From Ptiloglossa arizonensis (taxonomy: Eukaryota; Arthropoda; Insecta; Hymenoptera; Colletidae), in assembly GCF_051014685.1 (NCBI RefSeq), contig NW_027478540.1, positions 1 through 64,000 on the forward strand: a DNA stretch of 64,000 nt. The letters are read 5' to 3'. The notes under the pieces are model-generated. The model saw nothing but the letters and a program-made list of their open reading frames with translations. It ran no database searches and was not told the DNA's origin. The position numbers and the translations under genes are program-made. Every line of letters begins with the position of its first letter. The stretch's first letter is position 1. This document shows, piece by piece, positions 20,637 to 33,067 of this stretch.

Positions 20637-22015
20637 TGTTGTTGTTGTTCGTTTCTCCATTTATTTCTCCGATTCTCCGTTTCTTTCTTCGTTTCTCCAT
20701 TTATTTCTCCGTGTCTTCGTTTCTTTGTTTGTTTCTCCGTTTCTTTGTTCGTTTCTCCGTTTCTTTCTTCGTTTCATCGTTTCTTTCTTCATTTCTCCGT
20801 TTCTTTGTTCGTTTCTCCGTTTCTTTCATCGTTTCACCGTTTCTTTGTTCGTTTCTCCGTTTCTTTGTTCGTTTCTCCGTTTCATTGTTCGTTTCTCCGT
20901 TTCTTCGTTTCTTTGTTCGTTTCTCCGTTTCTTTCTTCGTTTCCCCGTTTCTTTGTTCGTTTCTCCGTTTCTTTGTTCGTTTCTCCGTTCCTTTCTTCGT
21001 TCCTCCGTTTATTTCGTCGTTTCTCCAATTATTTCTCCGTTTCTCCGTTTCTTTCTCCGTTTCTCCGATTCTTTCTTCGTTTGTCCGTTTCTTTGTTCGT
21101 TTCTCTGTTTGTTTCTTCGTCTCTCCATTTATTTCTCCGTTTCTCCGTTTCTTTGCCCGTTTCTCCGTTTCTTTGTTCGTTTCTCCGCTTCTTTCTTTGT
21201 TTCTCCGTTTCTTTGTTCGTTTCTCCGTTTATTTCTTCGTTTTTCCATTTATATCTCCGTTTCTCCGTTTCTTTCTTCCTTTCTCCGTTTCTTTGTTCGT
21301 TTCTCCATTTCTTTGTCGTTTCCCCATTTATTTCTCCGTTTCGCCGTTTCTTTCTTCGTTTCTCCGTTTCTTTGTTCGTTTCTCCGTTTCTTTGTTCGTT
21401 TCTCCGTTTCTTTGTTCGTTTCTCTGTTTCTTCGTTTCTTTCTTCGTTTCTCCGTTTCTTTCTTCGTTTCTCCGTTTATTTGTGCGTGTCTCCATTTATT
21501 TCTTCATTTCTCCATTTATTTCTCCGATTCTGCGTTTCTTTCTTCGTTTCTCCGTTTATTTGTGCGTGTCTCCATTTATTTCTCCGTTTCTCCGTTTCTT
21601 TGTCCGTTTCTCCGTTTCTCCGTTTCTTTGTTTGTTTCTCCGCTCCTTTCTTCGTTTCTCCGTTTATTTCTTCGTTTTTCCGTTTCTTTCTCCGTTTCTC
21701 CGTTTCTTTCTTCGTTTGTCCGTTTCTTTGTTCGTTTCTCTGTTTCTTTCTTCGTTTCTCCATTTATTTCTCCGTTTCTCCGTTCCTTTGCTCGTTTCTC
21801 CGTTTCTTTGTTCGTTTCTCCGCTCCTTTCTTCGTTTCTCCGTTTATTTCCTCGTTTTTCCATTTATTTCTCCGTTTCTCCGTTTCTTTCTTCGTTTCTC
21901 CGTCTCTTTGTTCGCTTCTCATTTCTTTGTTGTTTCCCCATTTATTTCTCCGTTTCGCCGTTTCTTCCTTTGTTTCTTCGTTTCTCAGTTTCTCCGTTTC
22001 TCCGTTTCTCCGTTT
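20539..22015 (+). repeat. Y array, left arm of unit 3
   Basis: 1.48 kb. Resembles unit 6's left arm (40237-42471), with shared TTTGTTGTTTCCCCATTT and TTTCGCCGTTTC variants near the core. A phrase TTATTTGTGCGTGTCTCC is repeated at 84 bp spacing (21475, 21559). Confidence 0.95.
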
Positions 22016-22232
22016 CGATTAAATGATTATAATAGTTATAATTTCTATTATAAATCATTTGAGCTATAGTTAAATTATAAACTAATACTCTAAATACATA
22101 TTCAATATATTTTTTAATCTCTTTAGCCTCCAGAAGAATTTTATTTATACTATTTACTATATATAATAATTTACACAGAATCGGAAATAAATCTTATTAT
22201 TTATTTATAATAATTATTTTTTATTCACTTAT
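22016..22232 (+). repeat. Core C left terminal inverted repeat
   Basis: 217 bp, CGATTAAATGATTATAATA to CACTTAT. Inverse of 23262-23477. Confidence 0.85.
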
Positions 22233-22496
22233 TTCACCAAAAATTTCGATTCTTCATGTATTAATCAAATGTTAAATTGATATATCTCATAGACAATTAT
22301 TACTTTCCATGTTTTAAAACTTTAAGAAACATCTCTTTACTTTGAAGTTCGATCAAAATCAATTGCTAGAGGCGAATCAATCATTTTTAATGCATAAATA
22401 AGATGCACATTGTTCGATCAATATAGGGAACATGCATAAATGTAATATTCTGAACCCGCAATTACAAATCCCTGTAACGTGGTAATAACATGGGTT

Positions 22497-22603
22497 GCCA
22501 TCTACTGGAGAAAGGGTTAAACTACACTTAAGGGGTGAAACCACCTGGCGGAGAAACGCTCAAGTTTGTCGAGGAATTGTTCTAATTTCCACAAATAGAT
22601 GGC
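22497..22603. promoter_or_regulatory. CTCF-like site pair, core C
   Basis: Exact-consensus CCAGTAGATGGC on minus (22497-22508) and CAAATAGATGGC on plus (22592-22603). Retained although the adjoining TATA region is deleted. Confidence 0.4.
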
Positions 22604-22957
22604 GCGACAAGTACAATTTACCGACATTAGCGATAAGTATATCCATTTGTATGATATTCCCTACCGTGCGATAAAATAAATAAATACTTTTGTACAAACT
22701 TTTGTATGTTTCATATTTCGAATAAATGAAAAATATAACCTTCCACGGTAAATTTAATTCTTGAATTTATTAATGTTTCTAGGACGATTTATTTCAGTAT
22801 AAAGAGTGCTATAGGTGGAAAATTTGTGCTCATAACAATTATTGAGCATAAAATAATTCTTCTTTTATTAGAGGTTAATATATTAAATAGGGAAGAGAAG
22901 TTAATCTTTATTATTTTAAATATAAAAATTAAAATTAAAGAAATTATTGAATATAGA

Positions 22958-23068
22958 ATGAAATATGTTAAAAATGTATTTTTGTTACTTATTAATAAAG
23001 TAACTATAATAGATGTTTGTGTAACAGATGAATATCCTATAATAATTATGATTGATTTTTTTGTTTAA
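22958..23068 (+). CDS. 36-codon conserved open frame, core C (doubtful gene)
   Basis: 111 bp, ATG to TAA. In this copy the frame is also open upstream to a GTG at 22826, giving 80 codons, the longest version. No family recognised. Confidence 0.13.
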   Translation: MKYVKNVFLLLINKVTIIDVCVTDEYPIIIMIDFFV

Positions 23069-23261
23069 GCAAATGATAGGGGCAATAATTACATTAATTA
23101 GGAAAATAAAATAAATTTCATTATTAAATTTTAATATGAGTTCTATAATAATTATAGGGATTAATTTTATTAAAGTTATTATAAAGAATAGATTAATTCA
23201 ATTTAATGAATAAATTAAAGAAATGAATCGAACATTTAAAGAGTACATCCCAATTTTTAAG

Positions 23262-23477
23262 ATAAGTGAAAAAAAATAATTATTATAACTAAACAATTAT
23301 ATTTATTTCCGATTCTGTGTAAATTATTATATATAGTAAATAGTCTAAATAAAATTCTTCTGGAGGCTAAAGGGATTAAAAAACATATTAAATATGTATT
23401 TAGACTATTAGTGTATAATTTAACTATAGCTCAAATGATTTATAATGGAAATTATAAATATTATAATCATTTAATCG
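23262..23477 (-). repeat. Core C right terminal inverted repeat
   Basis: 216 bp, one base shorter than in A because of an A-run difference after ATAAGTG. Carries the TTATAATGGAAATTATAAAT variant shared only with core F. Confidence 0.85.
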
Positions 23478-26400
23478 AATCGGAGAAACGGAGAAACGGA
23501 GAAACGATGAAACGAAGAAAGAAACGGAGAAACGAAGAAAGAAACGGAGAAATGAAGAATGAAACGAAGAAACGAAGAAAGAAACGGAGAAACGAAGAAA
23601 TAAACAGAGAAACGGAGAAAGAAACGGAGAAACGAAGAAAGAAACATAGAAACGAACAAAGAAACGCAGAAACGAAGAATGAAACGGAGAAACGAAGAAA
23701 TAAACGGAGAAATGAAGAAAGAAACGGAGAAACGAAGAAAGAAACGGAGAAACGAAGAAATAAACCGAGGAACGGAGAAAGAAACGGAGAAACGAACTAT
23801 GAAATGGAGAAACGAAGAAAGAATCGGAGAAACGAACAAAGAAACGTAGAAACGAACAAAGAAACGGAGAAACGAACAAAGAAACGGAGAAACGAAGAAA
23901 GAAATGGAGAAACGCATAAATAAATGGAGAAACGAAGAAATAAACGGAGAAACGAAGAAAGAAACGGAGAAACGAACAAAGAAACGGAGTAACGGAGAAA
24001 CTGAGAAATTAATGGAGAAACGAAGAAATAAACGGAGAAACGAAGAAAGAAACGGAGAAACGAAGAAAGAAACGGAGAAACGAAGAAAGAAACGGGGAAA
24101 CGAAGAAAGAAACGGAGAAACGAAGAAAGAAACGGAGAAACGAAGAATGAAACGGAGAAACGAAGAAAGAAACGGAGAAACGAAGAAATAAACGGAGAAA
24201 CGAACAAAGATACGGAGAAACGAACAAAGAAACGGAGTAACGAAGAAAGAGACGGAGAAACTGTGAAATAAATGGAGAAACGAAGAAATAAACGGGGAAA
24301 CGAACAAAGAAACGGAGAAACGATGAAAGAAACGGAGTAACGAAGAAAGAAACGGAGAAACTGAGAAATAAATGGAGAAACGAAGAAATAAACGGAGAAA
24401 CGAACAAAGAAACGGAGAAACGGAGAAAGAAACGGAGAAACGAAGAAAGAAACGGGGAAACGAAGAAATAAACGGAGAAACGAAGAATGAAACGGAGAAA
24501 CGAAGAAAGATACGGAGAAACGAAGAGAGAAACGGAGAAACGGAGAAGTAAATGGAGAAACGAAGAAATAAACGGAGAAACGAAGAAAGAGACGGAGAAA
24601 CGAACAAAGAAACGGAGAAACGAAGAAGGAAACGGAGAAACGAAGAAAGAAACGGAGAAACGAAGAAAGAAACGGAGAAACGAACAAAGAAACGGAGAAA
24701 CGAACAAAGAAACGGAGAAACGAAGAAAGAAACGGAGAAGCGAACAAAGAAACGGAGAAACGGAGAATGAAACGGAGTAACGAAGAAAGAATCGAAGAAA
24801 CGAAGAAAGAAACGGAGAAACGTAGAATGAAACGGAGAAACGAAGAAAGAAACGGAGAAACGAAGAAAGAAACGGAGTAACGAAGAAAGAAACGGAGAAA
24901 CTGAGAAATAAATGGAGAAACGAAGAAATAAACGGAGAAACGAACAAAGAAACGGAGAAACGAAGAAAGAAACGGAGAAGCGAAGAAAGAAACGGAGTAA
25001 CGAAGAAAGAAACAAAGAAACGAAGAAAGAAACGGAGAAACGAAGAATGAAACGGAGAAACGAAGAAAGAAACGGAGAAACGAAGAATGAAACGGAGAAA
25101 CGAAGAAAGATACGGAGAAACGAAGAGAGAAACGGAGAAACTAAGAAAGAAACGGAGAAACGAAGAATGAAACGGAGAAACGAAGAAAGATACGGAGAAA
25201 CGAAGAGAGAAACGGAGAAACGGAGATATAAATGGAGAAACGAAGAAATAAAAGGAGAAACGAACAAAGAAACGGTGAAACGAAGAAAGAAACGGAGAAA
25301 CTGAGAAATAAATGGAGAAACGAAGAAATAAACGGAGAAACGGACAAAGGAACGGAGAAACGAAGAATGAAACGGAGAAACGAAGAAAGAAACGGAGAAA
25401 CGAAGAATGAAACCGAGAAACGGAGAAAGATACGAAGAAACGAAGAGAGAAACGGAGAAACGGAGAAGTACATGGAGAAACGAAGAAATAAACGGAGAAA
25501 CGAAGAAAGAAACGGAGAAACGAACAAAGAAACGGAGAAACGAAGAAAGAAACGGAGTAACGAAGAAAGAAACGGAGAAACTGAGAAATAAATGGAGAAA
25601 CGATGAAATAAACGGAGAAACGAACAAAGAAACGGAGAAACGAAGAAATAAACGGAGAAACGATGAAAGAAACGGAGAAACGAACAAAGAAACGGAGAAA
25701 CGAAGAAAGGAACGGTGAAACGAACAAAGAAACGGAGAAACGAAGAAAGAAACGGAGAAACGGAGAAATAAATGGAGAAACGAAGAAATAAACGGAGAAA
25801 CGAAGAAAGGAGCGGAGAAACGAACAAAGAAACGGAGAAACGAGCAAAGAAACTGAGAAACGGAGAAATAAATGGAGAAACGAAGAAACAAACAGAGAAG
25901 CGAACAAAGAAACGGACAAACGAATAAAGAAATGGAGAAACGGAGAAACGAACAAAGAAACGGAGAAACGAAGAAAGAAACAGAGAAACGAACAAAGAAA
26001 TGGAGAAACGAAGAAAGAAACGGAGAAACGAAGATAGAAACGGAGAAACGAAATAAGAAACGGAGAAACGAACAAAGAAACGGAGAAACGGACAAAGAAA
26101 CGGAGAAACGACGAAAGAAATGGAGAAACGGAGAAATAAATGGAGAAACGAACAAAGAAACGAAGAAACGGAGAAACGACACAGAAACGGAGAAACGAAC
26201 AAAGAAACGGAGAAACGAACAAAGAAACGGAGAAACGAACAAAGAAACGGAGAAACGAAGAATGAAACGGAGAAACGAAGAAATAAACCGAGAAACGGAG
26301 GAAGAAACGGAGAAACGAAGAAAGAAACAGAGAAACGAAGAATGAAAGGGAAAAACGAAGAAATAAACGAAGAAACGAAGAAAGAAACGGAGAAACGAAG

Positions 26401-27474
26401 AAAGAAACGGAGAAACGAAGAAAGAAACAGAGTAACGAAGAAAGAAATGGAGAATCGGAGAAATAAATGGAGAAACGAAGAAATAAACCGAGAAACGGAG
26501 AAAGAAACGGAGAAACAAACAAAGAAACGGTGAAACGAAGAAAGAAACGGAGAAACGAACAAAGAAACGGAGAAACGAACAAAGAAACGGAGAAACGAAC
26601 AAAGAAACGGAGAAACGAACAAAGAAACGGAGAAACGGAGAAATAAATGGAGAAACGAAGAAATAAATGGAGAAACGAAGAACGAAACGGAGAAACGAAG
26701 AAAGAAACGGAGTAACGAAGAAAGAAACGAAGAAACGAAGAAAGAAACGGAGAATCGGAGAAATAAATGGAGAAACGAAGAAATAAACGGAGAAACGAAG
26801 AAAGAAACGGAGAAACAAACAAAGAAACGGTGAAACGAAGAAAGAAACGGAGAAACGAACAAAGAAACGGAGAAACGAACAAAGAAACGGAGAAACGAAC
26901 AAAGAAACGGAGAAACGGAGAAATAAATGGAGAAACGAAGAAATAAACGGAGAAGCGAAGAACGAAACGGAGAAACGAAGAAAGAAACGGAGTAACGAAG
27001 AAAGAAACGAAGAAACGAAGAAAGAAACGGAGAATCGGAGAAATAAATGGAGAAACGAAGAAAGAAACGGAGAAACGAAGAAAGAAACGGAGAAACGAAG
27101 AAATAAACCGAGAAACCGAGAAAGAAACGGCGAAACGAACATAAAAACGGAGAAACGAAGAAAGAAACGGAGAAACGGAGAAATAAATGGAGAAACGAAG
27201 AAATAAACGGAGAAACGAAGAAAGAAACGGAGAAACGAAGAAAGAAACGGAGAAACGAAGAAAGAAACGGAGTAACGCAGAAAGAAACGGAGAAACGAAG
27301 AAAGAAACGGTGAAACGGAGAAATAAATGGAGAAACGAAGAAATAAACGGAGAAAGGAACAAAGAAACGGAGAAACGAAGAAAGAAACGGAGAAACGAAG
27401 AAAGAAACGGAGAAACGAACGAGGAAACGGAGAAACGAAGAAAGAAACGGAGAAACGGAGAAACGCTTCTCCGT
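23478..27474 (-). repeat. R array, right arm of unit 3
   Basis: 4.0 kb. Begins with words shared with unit 6's right arm (an AACATAG variant near 23645 and 44100). The CTGAGAAATAAATGG phrase and the AGATACGG / AAGAGAGAAACGG variants recur here (24240-25600) and in 47640-48780, marking common origin. The last 200 bp before the switch are repeated at 33640-33838 and 50870-51066. Confidence 0.95.
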
Positions 27475-27666
27475 TTCTCGGTTTCTCCGTTTCTCCGTTT
27501 CTCGGATTCTCCGTTTCTCGGTTTCCCCGTTTCTCCGTTTCTCGGTTTCTCGATTTCTCCGTTTCTCCATTACTCGGTTTATCCGTTTCTCCGTTTCTCC
27601 GTTCCTACGTATCTCCGTTTCTCCGTTTCTCGGTTTTTCCGTTTCTCCGTTTCTCCGTTTCACCGT
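27472..27666. other. Switch 3 (R to Y) with cassette on its right
   Basis: Flip at 27474/27475 with centre AACGCT, so the palindrome is imperfect (GGAGAA-ACGC-TTCTCC). The right-hand cassette of 8-bp words, about 190 bp, includes TTTCCCCG, CCATTACTCGG and CCTACGTATC, and ends CACCGTTTTTTG. Switches 4 and 6 share it. Confidence 0.9.
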
Positions 27667-27869
27667 TTTTTGTTCGTTTCTCCATTTATTTCTCCGATTC
27701 TCCGTTTCTTTCTTCGTTTCTCCGTTTCTTTCTTCGTTTCTCCGTTTCTTTCATCGTTTCTTCGTTTCTTTCTTTGTTTCTCCATTTCTTTCATCGTTTC
27801 TCCGTTTCTTTCTTCGTTCCTCTGTTTCTTTCTTCGATTCTCCGTTTATTTCTTCGTTTCTCCATTTAT

Positions 27870-30800
27870 TTATCCGTTTCTCCGTTTCTTTCTTCGTTTC
27901 TCCGTTTCTTTGTTCGCTTCTCCGTTCCTGTCTTCGTTTCTCCGTTTATTTCTTCGTTTCTCCATTTATTTCTCCGTTTCTCCGTTTCTTTCTTCGTTTC
28001 TCCGTTTCTTTGTTCGTTTCTCCGTTTCTTTTTTCGTTTTTGCGTTTCTTTCTCCGTTTCTCCGTTTCTTTCTTCGTTTGTCCGTTTCTTTGTTCGTTTC
28101 TCTGTTTGTTTCTTCGTTTCTCCATTTATTTCTCCGTTTCTCCGTTTCTTTGCTCGTTTCTCCATCTATTTCTCCGATTCTCCGTTTCTTTGTTCGTTTC
28201 TCCGTTTCTTTGTTCGTTTCTTCGTTTCTTTGTTCGTTTCTCCGTTTCTTTCATCGTTTCTCCGTTTCTTTCTTCGTTTCTTTCTTCGTTTCTCCGTTTC
28301 TTTCTTCGTTTCCCCGATTCTTTCTTTGTTTCTTCGTTTCTTCGTTTCTTTCTTCGTTTCTCCGTTTCTTTCTTCGTTTCTCCATTTACTTCTCCGTTTC
28401 TCCGTTTCTTTCTTCGTTTCTCCGTTTCTTTGTTCGTTTCTCCGTTTCTTTCTTCATATCTCCGTTTCTTTCTTCGTTTCTCCGTTTCTATCTTCGTTTC
28501 TCCGTTTCTTTCTTCGTTTCTCCGTTTCTTTGTTCGTTTCTCCGTTTCTTTCTCCGTTTCTCGGTTTATTTCATCGTTTCTCCATTTATTTCTCCGATTC
28601 TCCGTTTCTTTGTTCGTTTCTCCGTTTCTTTGTTCGTTTCTTCGTTTCTTTGTTCGTTTCTCCGTTTCTTTCATCGTTTCTCCGTTTCTTTCTTCGTTTC
28701 TTTCTTCGTTTCTTTCTTCGTTTCTCCGTTTCTTTCTTCGTTTCCCCGATTCTTTCTTTGTTTCTTCGTTTCTTTCTTCGTTTCTTCGTTTCTTTCTTCG
28801 TTTCTCCGTTTCTTTCTTCGTTTCTCCGTTTGTTTCTTCGTTTCTCCATTTATTTCTCCGTTCCCCGTTTCTTTATTTGTTTCTCCGTTTCTTTCTTCGT
28901 TTCTCCGTTTATTTCTTCGTTTCTCCGTTTATTTCTTCGTTTCTCCGTTTCTTTCTTCGTTTCTCCGTTTCTTTCTTCGTTTCTCCATTTATTTCTCCGT
29001 TTCTCCGTTTCTTTCTTCGTTTCTCCGTTTATTTCTTCGTTTCTCCGTTTATTTCTTCGTTTCTCCGTTTCTTTCTTCGTTTCTCCGTTTCTTTCTTCGT
29101 TTCTCCGTTTCTTTCTTCGTTTCTCCATTTATTTCTCCGTTTCTCCGTTTCTTTCTTCGTTTCTCCGTTTCTTCCTTCGTTTCTTCGTTTCTTTCTTCGT
29201 TTCTTTCTTCGTTTCTCCGTTTCTTTCATCGTTTCCCCGTTTCTTTGTTCGTTTCTCCGTTTATTTGTTCGTTTCTCCGTTTCTTTGTTCGTTTCTCCGT
29301 TTCTTCGTTTCTTTGTTCGTTTCTCCGTTTCTTCGTTTCTTTGTTCGTTTCTCCGTTTCTTTGTTCGTTTCTCCGTTTTTTGGTCGTTTCTCCGTTTCTT
29401 TGTTCGTTTCTCCGTTTCTTTGTTCGATTCTCCGTTTCTTTGTTCGTTTCTCTATTTCTTTGTTCGTTTCTCCGTTTCTTTCTTCGTTTCTTTCTTCGTT
29501 TCTCCGTTTCTTTCATCGTTTCCCCGTTTCTTTGTTCGTTTCTCCGTTTATTTGTTCGTTTCTCCGTTTCTTTGTTCGTTTCTCCGTTTCTTCGTTTCTT
29601 TGTTCGTTTCTCCGTTTCTTCGTTTCTTTGTTCGTTTCTCCGTTTCTTTGTTCGTTTCTCCGTTTTTTGGTCGTTTCTCCGTTTCTTTGTTCGTTTCTCC
29701 GTTTCTTTGTTCGATTCTCCGTTTCTTTGTTCGTTTCTCTATTTCTTTGTTCGTTTCTCCGTTTCTTTGTTCGTTTCTTCATTTCTTTGTTCGTTTCTCC
29801 GTTTCTTTGTTCGTTTCTCCGATTCTTTGTTCGTTTCTCCGTTTCTTTCTCCGTTTCTCGGTTTATTTCTTCGTTTCTCCATTTATTTCTCCGATTCTCC
29901 GCTTCTTTCTTCGTTTCTCCGTTTCTTTCTTCGTTTCTTTCTTCGTTTCTCCGTTTCTTTCTTCGTTTCTCCGTTTCTTTGTTCGCTTCTCCGTTCCTGT
30001 CTTCGTTTCTCCGTTTATTTCTTCGTTTCTCCATTTATTTCTCCGTTTCTCCGTTTCTTTCTTCGTTTCTCCGTTTCTTTGTTCGTTTCTCCGTTTCTTT
30101 TTTCGTTTTTGCGTTTCTTTCTCCGTTTCTCCGTTTCTTTCTTCGTTTGTCCGTTTCTTTGTTCGTTTCTCTGTTTGTTTCTTCGTTTCTCCATTTATTT
30201 CTCCGTTTCTCCGTTTCTTTGCTCGTTTCTCCATTTATTTCTCCGATTCTCCGTTTCTTTGTTCGTTTCTCCGTTTCTTTGTTCGTTTCTTCGTTTCTTT
30301 GTTCGTTTCTCCGTTTCTTTCATCGTTTCTCCGTTTCTTTCTTCGTTTCTTTCTTCGTTTCTTTCTTCGTTTCTCCGTTTCTTTCTTCGTTTCCCCGATT
30401 CTTTCTTTGTTTCTTCGTTTCTTTCTTCGTTTCTTCGTTTCTTTCTTCGTTTCTCCGTTTCTTTCTTCGTTTCTCCATTTACTTCTCCGTTTCTCCGTTT
30501 CTTTCTTCGTTTCTCCGTTTCTTTGTTCGTTTCTCCGTTTCTTTCTTCATATCTCCGTTTCTTTCTTCGTTTCTCCGTTTCTATCTTCGTTTCTCCGTTT
30601 CTTTCTTCGTTTCTCCGTTTCTTTGTTCGTTTCTCCGTTTCTTTCTCCGTTTCTCGGTTTATTTCATCGTTTCTCCATTTATTTCTCCGATTCTCCGTTT
30701 CTTTGTTCGTTTCTCCGTTTCTTTGTTCGTTTCTTCGTTTCTTTGTTCGTTTCTCCGTTTCTTTCATCGTTTCTCCGTTTCTTTCTTCGTTTCTTTCTTC

Positions 30801-31330
30801 GTTTCTTTCTTCGTTTCTCCGTTTCTTTCTTCGTTTCCCCGATTCTTTCTTTGTTTCTTCGTTTCTTTCTTCGTTTCTTCGTTTCTTTCTTCGTTTCTCC
30901 GTTTCTTTCTTCGTTTCTCCGTTTGTTTCTTCGTTTCTCCATTTATTTCTCCGTTCCCCGTTTCTTTATTTGTTTCTCCGTTTCTTTCTTCGTTTCTCCG
31001 TTTATTTCTTCGTTTCTCCGTTTATTTCTTCGTTTCTCCGTTTCTTTCTTCGTTTCTCCGTTTCTTTCTTCGTTTCTCCATTTATTTCTCCGTTTCTCCG
31101 TTTCTTTCTTCGTTTCTCCGTTTATTTCTTCGTTTCTCCGTTTATTTCTTCGTTTCTCCGTTTCTTTCTTCGTTTCTCCGTTTCTTTCTTCGTTTCTCCG
31201 TTTCTTTCTTCGTTTCTCCATTTATTTCTCCGTTTCTCCGTTTCTTTCTTCGTTTCTCCGTTTCTTCCTTCGTTTCTTCGTTTCTCCGTTACCCCGTTTC
31301 TCCGTTTCTCCGTTTCTCCGTTTCTCCGTT
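27870..31330 (+). repeat. 2.07-2.09 kb tandem duplication
   Basis: CCGTTCCTGTCTTCG occurs at 27922 and 29991 (offset 2,069). The block at 28586-29128 recurs at 30679-31221 (offset 2,093). The 24-bp change in offset corresponds to two extra 12-bp words. The second copy runs into the core boundary. Confidence 0.8.
29224..29800 (+). repeat. 287-bp tandem duplication
   Basis: The phrase from TTTCATCGTTTCCCCG at 29224 recurs at 29511 with the same rare words, including GTTTTTTGGTC. The period is not a multiple of four because GTTTTTTGGTC is one base short of a 12-bp word. Confidence 0.8.
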
Positions 31331-31339
31331 TGTCCGTTT

Positions 31340-31556
31340 CGATTAAATGATTATAATAGTTATAATTTCTATTATAAATCATTTGAGCTATAGTTAAATT
31401 ATACACTAATACTCTAAATGCATATTTAATATATTTTTTAATCTCTTCAGCCTCAAGAAGAATTTTATTCGTACTATTTACTGTATATAATAATATATAC
31501 AGAATCGGAAATAAATCTAATTATTTATTTATAATAATTATTTTTTATTCACTTAT
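31340..31556 (+). repeat. Core D left terminal inverted repeat
   Basis: 217 bp. Carries changes unlike other copies (CTTCAGCCTCAAGAAG, ATATATACAGAATCGG). Confidence 0.85.
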
Positions 31557-31908
31557 TTTACCAGAAATTTCGATTCTTCATGTATTAATCAAATGTTAAA
31601 TTGATATATCTCATAGACAGTTACTACTTTCCATGTTTTAAAACTTTAAGAAACATCTCTTTACTTTGAAGTTCGATCAAAATCAATTGCTAGAGGCGAA
31701 TCAATCATTTTTAATGCATAAATATGATGCACATTGTTCGATCAATATAGGGAACATGCGTAAATGTTAAGAACAATCGCTGAAATGAACAAACATTCAC
31801 TGAAACCGTTCGCCTTCGCAGACTTCGCAATATCTTGACATTTATTTATCATAATTATTAACAACCGTCGTTGGACCGTAGATTAAACAATTTTTGACAA
31901 TGTTTCGG

Positions 31909-31916
31909 TATAAAAA
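31909..31916 (+). promoter_or_regulatory. TATA box, core D
   Basis: TATAAAAA in the same context as core A. Confidence 0.35.
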
Positions 31917-32085
31917 GCCATCAATTTCTTGAAATATTTGGTTAGATCGAACAAATACGATCGAAGATGCCGTGGGATAAAGTAAATGAATATTTCTCTA
32001 CATATCGGAATTATAGTTTGTATGTATGCAAATACAATCTGAACCCGCAATTACAAATCCCTGTAACGTGGTAATTACATGGGTT

Positions 32086-32192
32086 GCCATCTATTGGAGA
32101 AAGGGTTAAACTACACTTAAGGGGTGAAAACACCTGCCGGAGAAACGCTCAAGTTTGTCGAGAAATTGTTCTAATTTCCACAAATAGATGGC
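32086..32192. promoter_or_regulatory. CTCF-like site pair, core D
   Basis: Minus strand CCAATAGATGGC at 32086-32097 (one mismatch to the consensus core). Plus-strand partner CAAATAGATGGC about 95 bp downstream, followed by GAG rather than GCG. Weaker than in A, B, C and F. Confidence 0.3.
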
Positions 32193-32546
32193 GAGACAAG
32201 TACAATTCACCGACATTAGAGATAAGTATTTCCATTTGTATGATATTCCCTACCGTACGATAAAATAAATAAATACTTTTGTACAAACTTTTGTATGTTT
32301 CATTTTTCGAATAAATGTAAAATATAACCTTCCACGGTAAATTTTATTCTCGAATTTATTAATGTTTCTAGGACGATTTATTTCAGTATAAAGAGCGCTA
32401 TAGGTGGGAAATTTGTGTACATAATAATTATTGAGTATAAAATAATTTTTCTTTTATAAGTGGTTAATATATTAAATAAGGAAGAAAAGTTAATCCTTAT
32501 TATTTTAAATATAAAAATTAAAATTAAAGAAATTATTGAATATAAA

Positions 32547-32657
32547 ATGAAATATGTTAAAAATGTATTTTTGTTAATTATTAATAAAACAACTATAATA
32601 GATGTTTGTATAACAGATGAATATCCTATAATTATTATGATCGATTTTTTTGTTTAA
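32547..32657 (+). CDS. 36-codon conserved open frame, core D (doubtful gene)
   Basis: 111 bp, ATG to TAA, with an Ile-to-Thr difference (ACA) relative to most copies. Confidence 0.12.
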   Translation: MKYVKNVFLLIINKTTIIDVCITDEYPIIIMIDFFV

Positions 32658-32850
32658 GCAAATGATAGGGGCAATAATTACATTAATTAGGCAAATAAAA
32701 TAAATTTCATTATTAAATTTTAATATGAGTTCTATAATAATTGTAGGGATTAATTTTATTAAAGTTATTATAAAGAATAGATTAATTCAATTTAATGAAT
32801 AAATTAAGGAAATGAATCGAACATTTAAAGAGTACATCCAAATTTTTAAG

Positions 32851-33067
32851 ATAAGTGAAAAGAAAATAATTATTATAAATAAATAATTAGATTTATTTCC
32901 GATTCTGTGTAAATTATTATATATAGTGAACTGTATAAATAAAATTCTTCTGGAGGCTAAAGAGATTAAAAAATATATTAAATATGTATTTAGAGTATGA
33001 GTGTCTAATTTAACTATAGATCAAACGATTTATAATAGAAATTATAAATATTATAATCATTCAATCG
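32851..33067 (-). repeat. Core D right terminal inverted repeat
   Basis: 217 bp. Outer end reads CATTCAATCG instead of CATTTAATCG. Confidence 0.85.

Larger units (their letters stand above)
22016..23477 (+). mobile_element. Core C: short core with internal deletion
   Basis: 1,462 bp, same family, same orientation as A. It lacks about 265 bp found in A between CATGCGTAAATG and ATTCTGAACCCGC, including the TATA box. The identical breakpoint is present in core F, so C and F descend from one deleted copy. Terminal repeats, CTCF-like pair, seed word (22549-22560) and 36-codon frame are kept. Confidence 0.75.
27475..31339 (+). repeat. Y array, left arm of unit 4
   Basis: 3.87 kb, the longest arm beside a mid-window core apart from unit 6. 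Rich in short GTTTCTTTCTTC-only runs without the 8-bp word (near 28270, 28690, 30340). Confidence 0.95.
31340..33067 (+). mobile_element. Core D: full-length core
   Basis: 1,728 bp, same orientation as A. A separate lineage, with private variants such as AAATACAATCTGAACC and ACCTGCCGGAG and a changed second CTCF-like site (GGCGAGAC). TATA box, AATAAA signals, seed word (32138-32149) and 36-codon frame are present. An in-frame TAA upstream of the 36-codon frame shortens the longer reading seen in core C. Confidence 0.75.

Noticed and set aside
20636..20655. GTT trinucleotide run beside switch 2 as a functional feature
   Set aside because: Only four to five repeats, present at one switch and absent from its sister at 40350; looks like local slippage.
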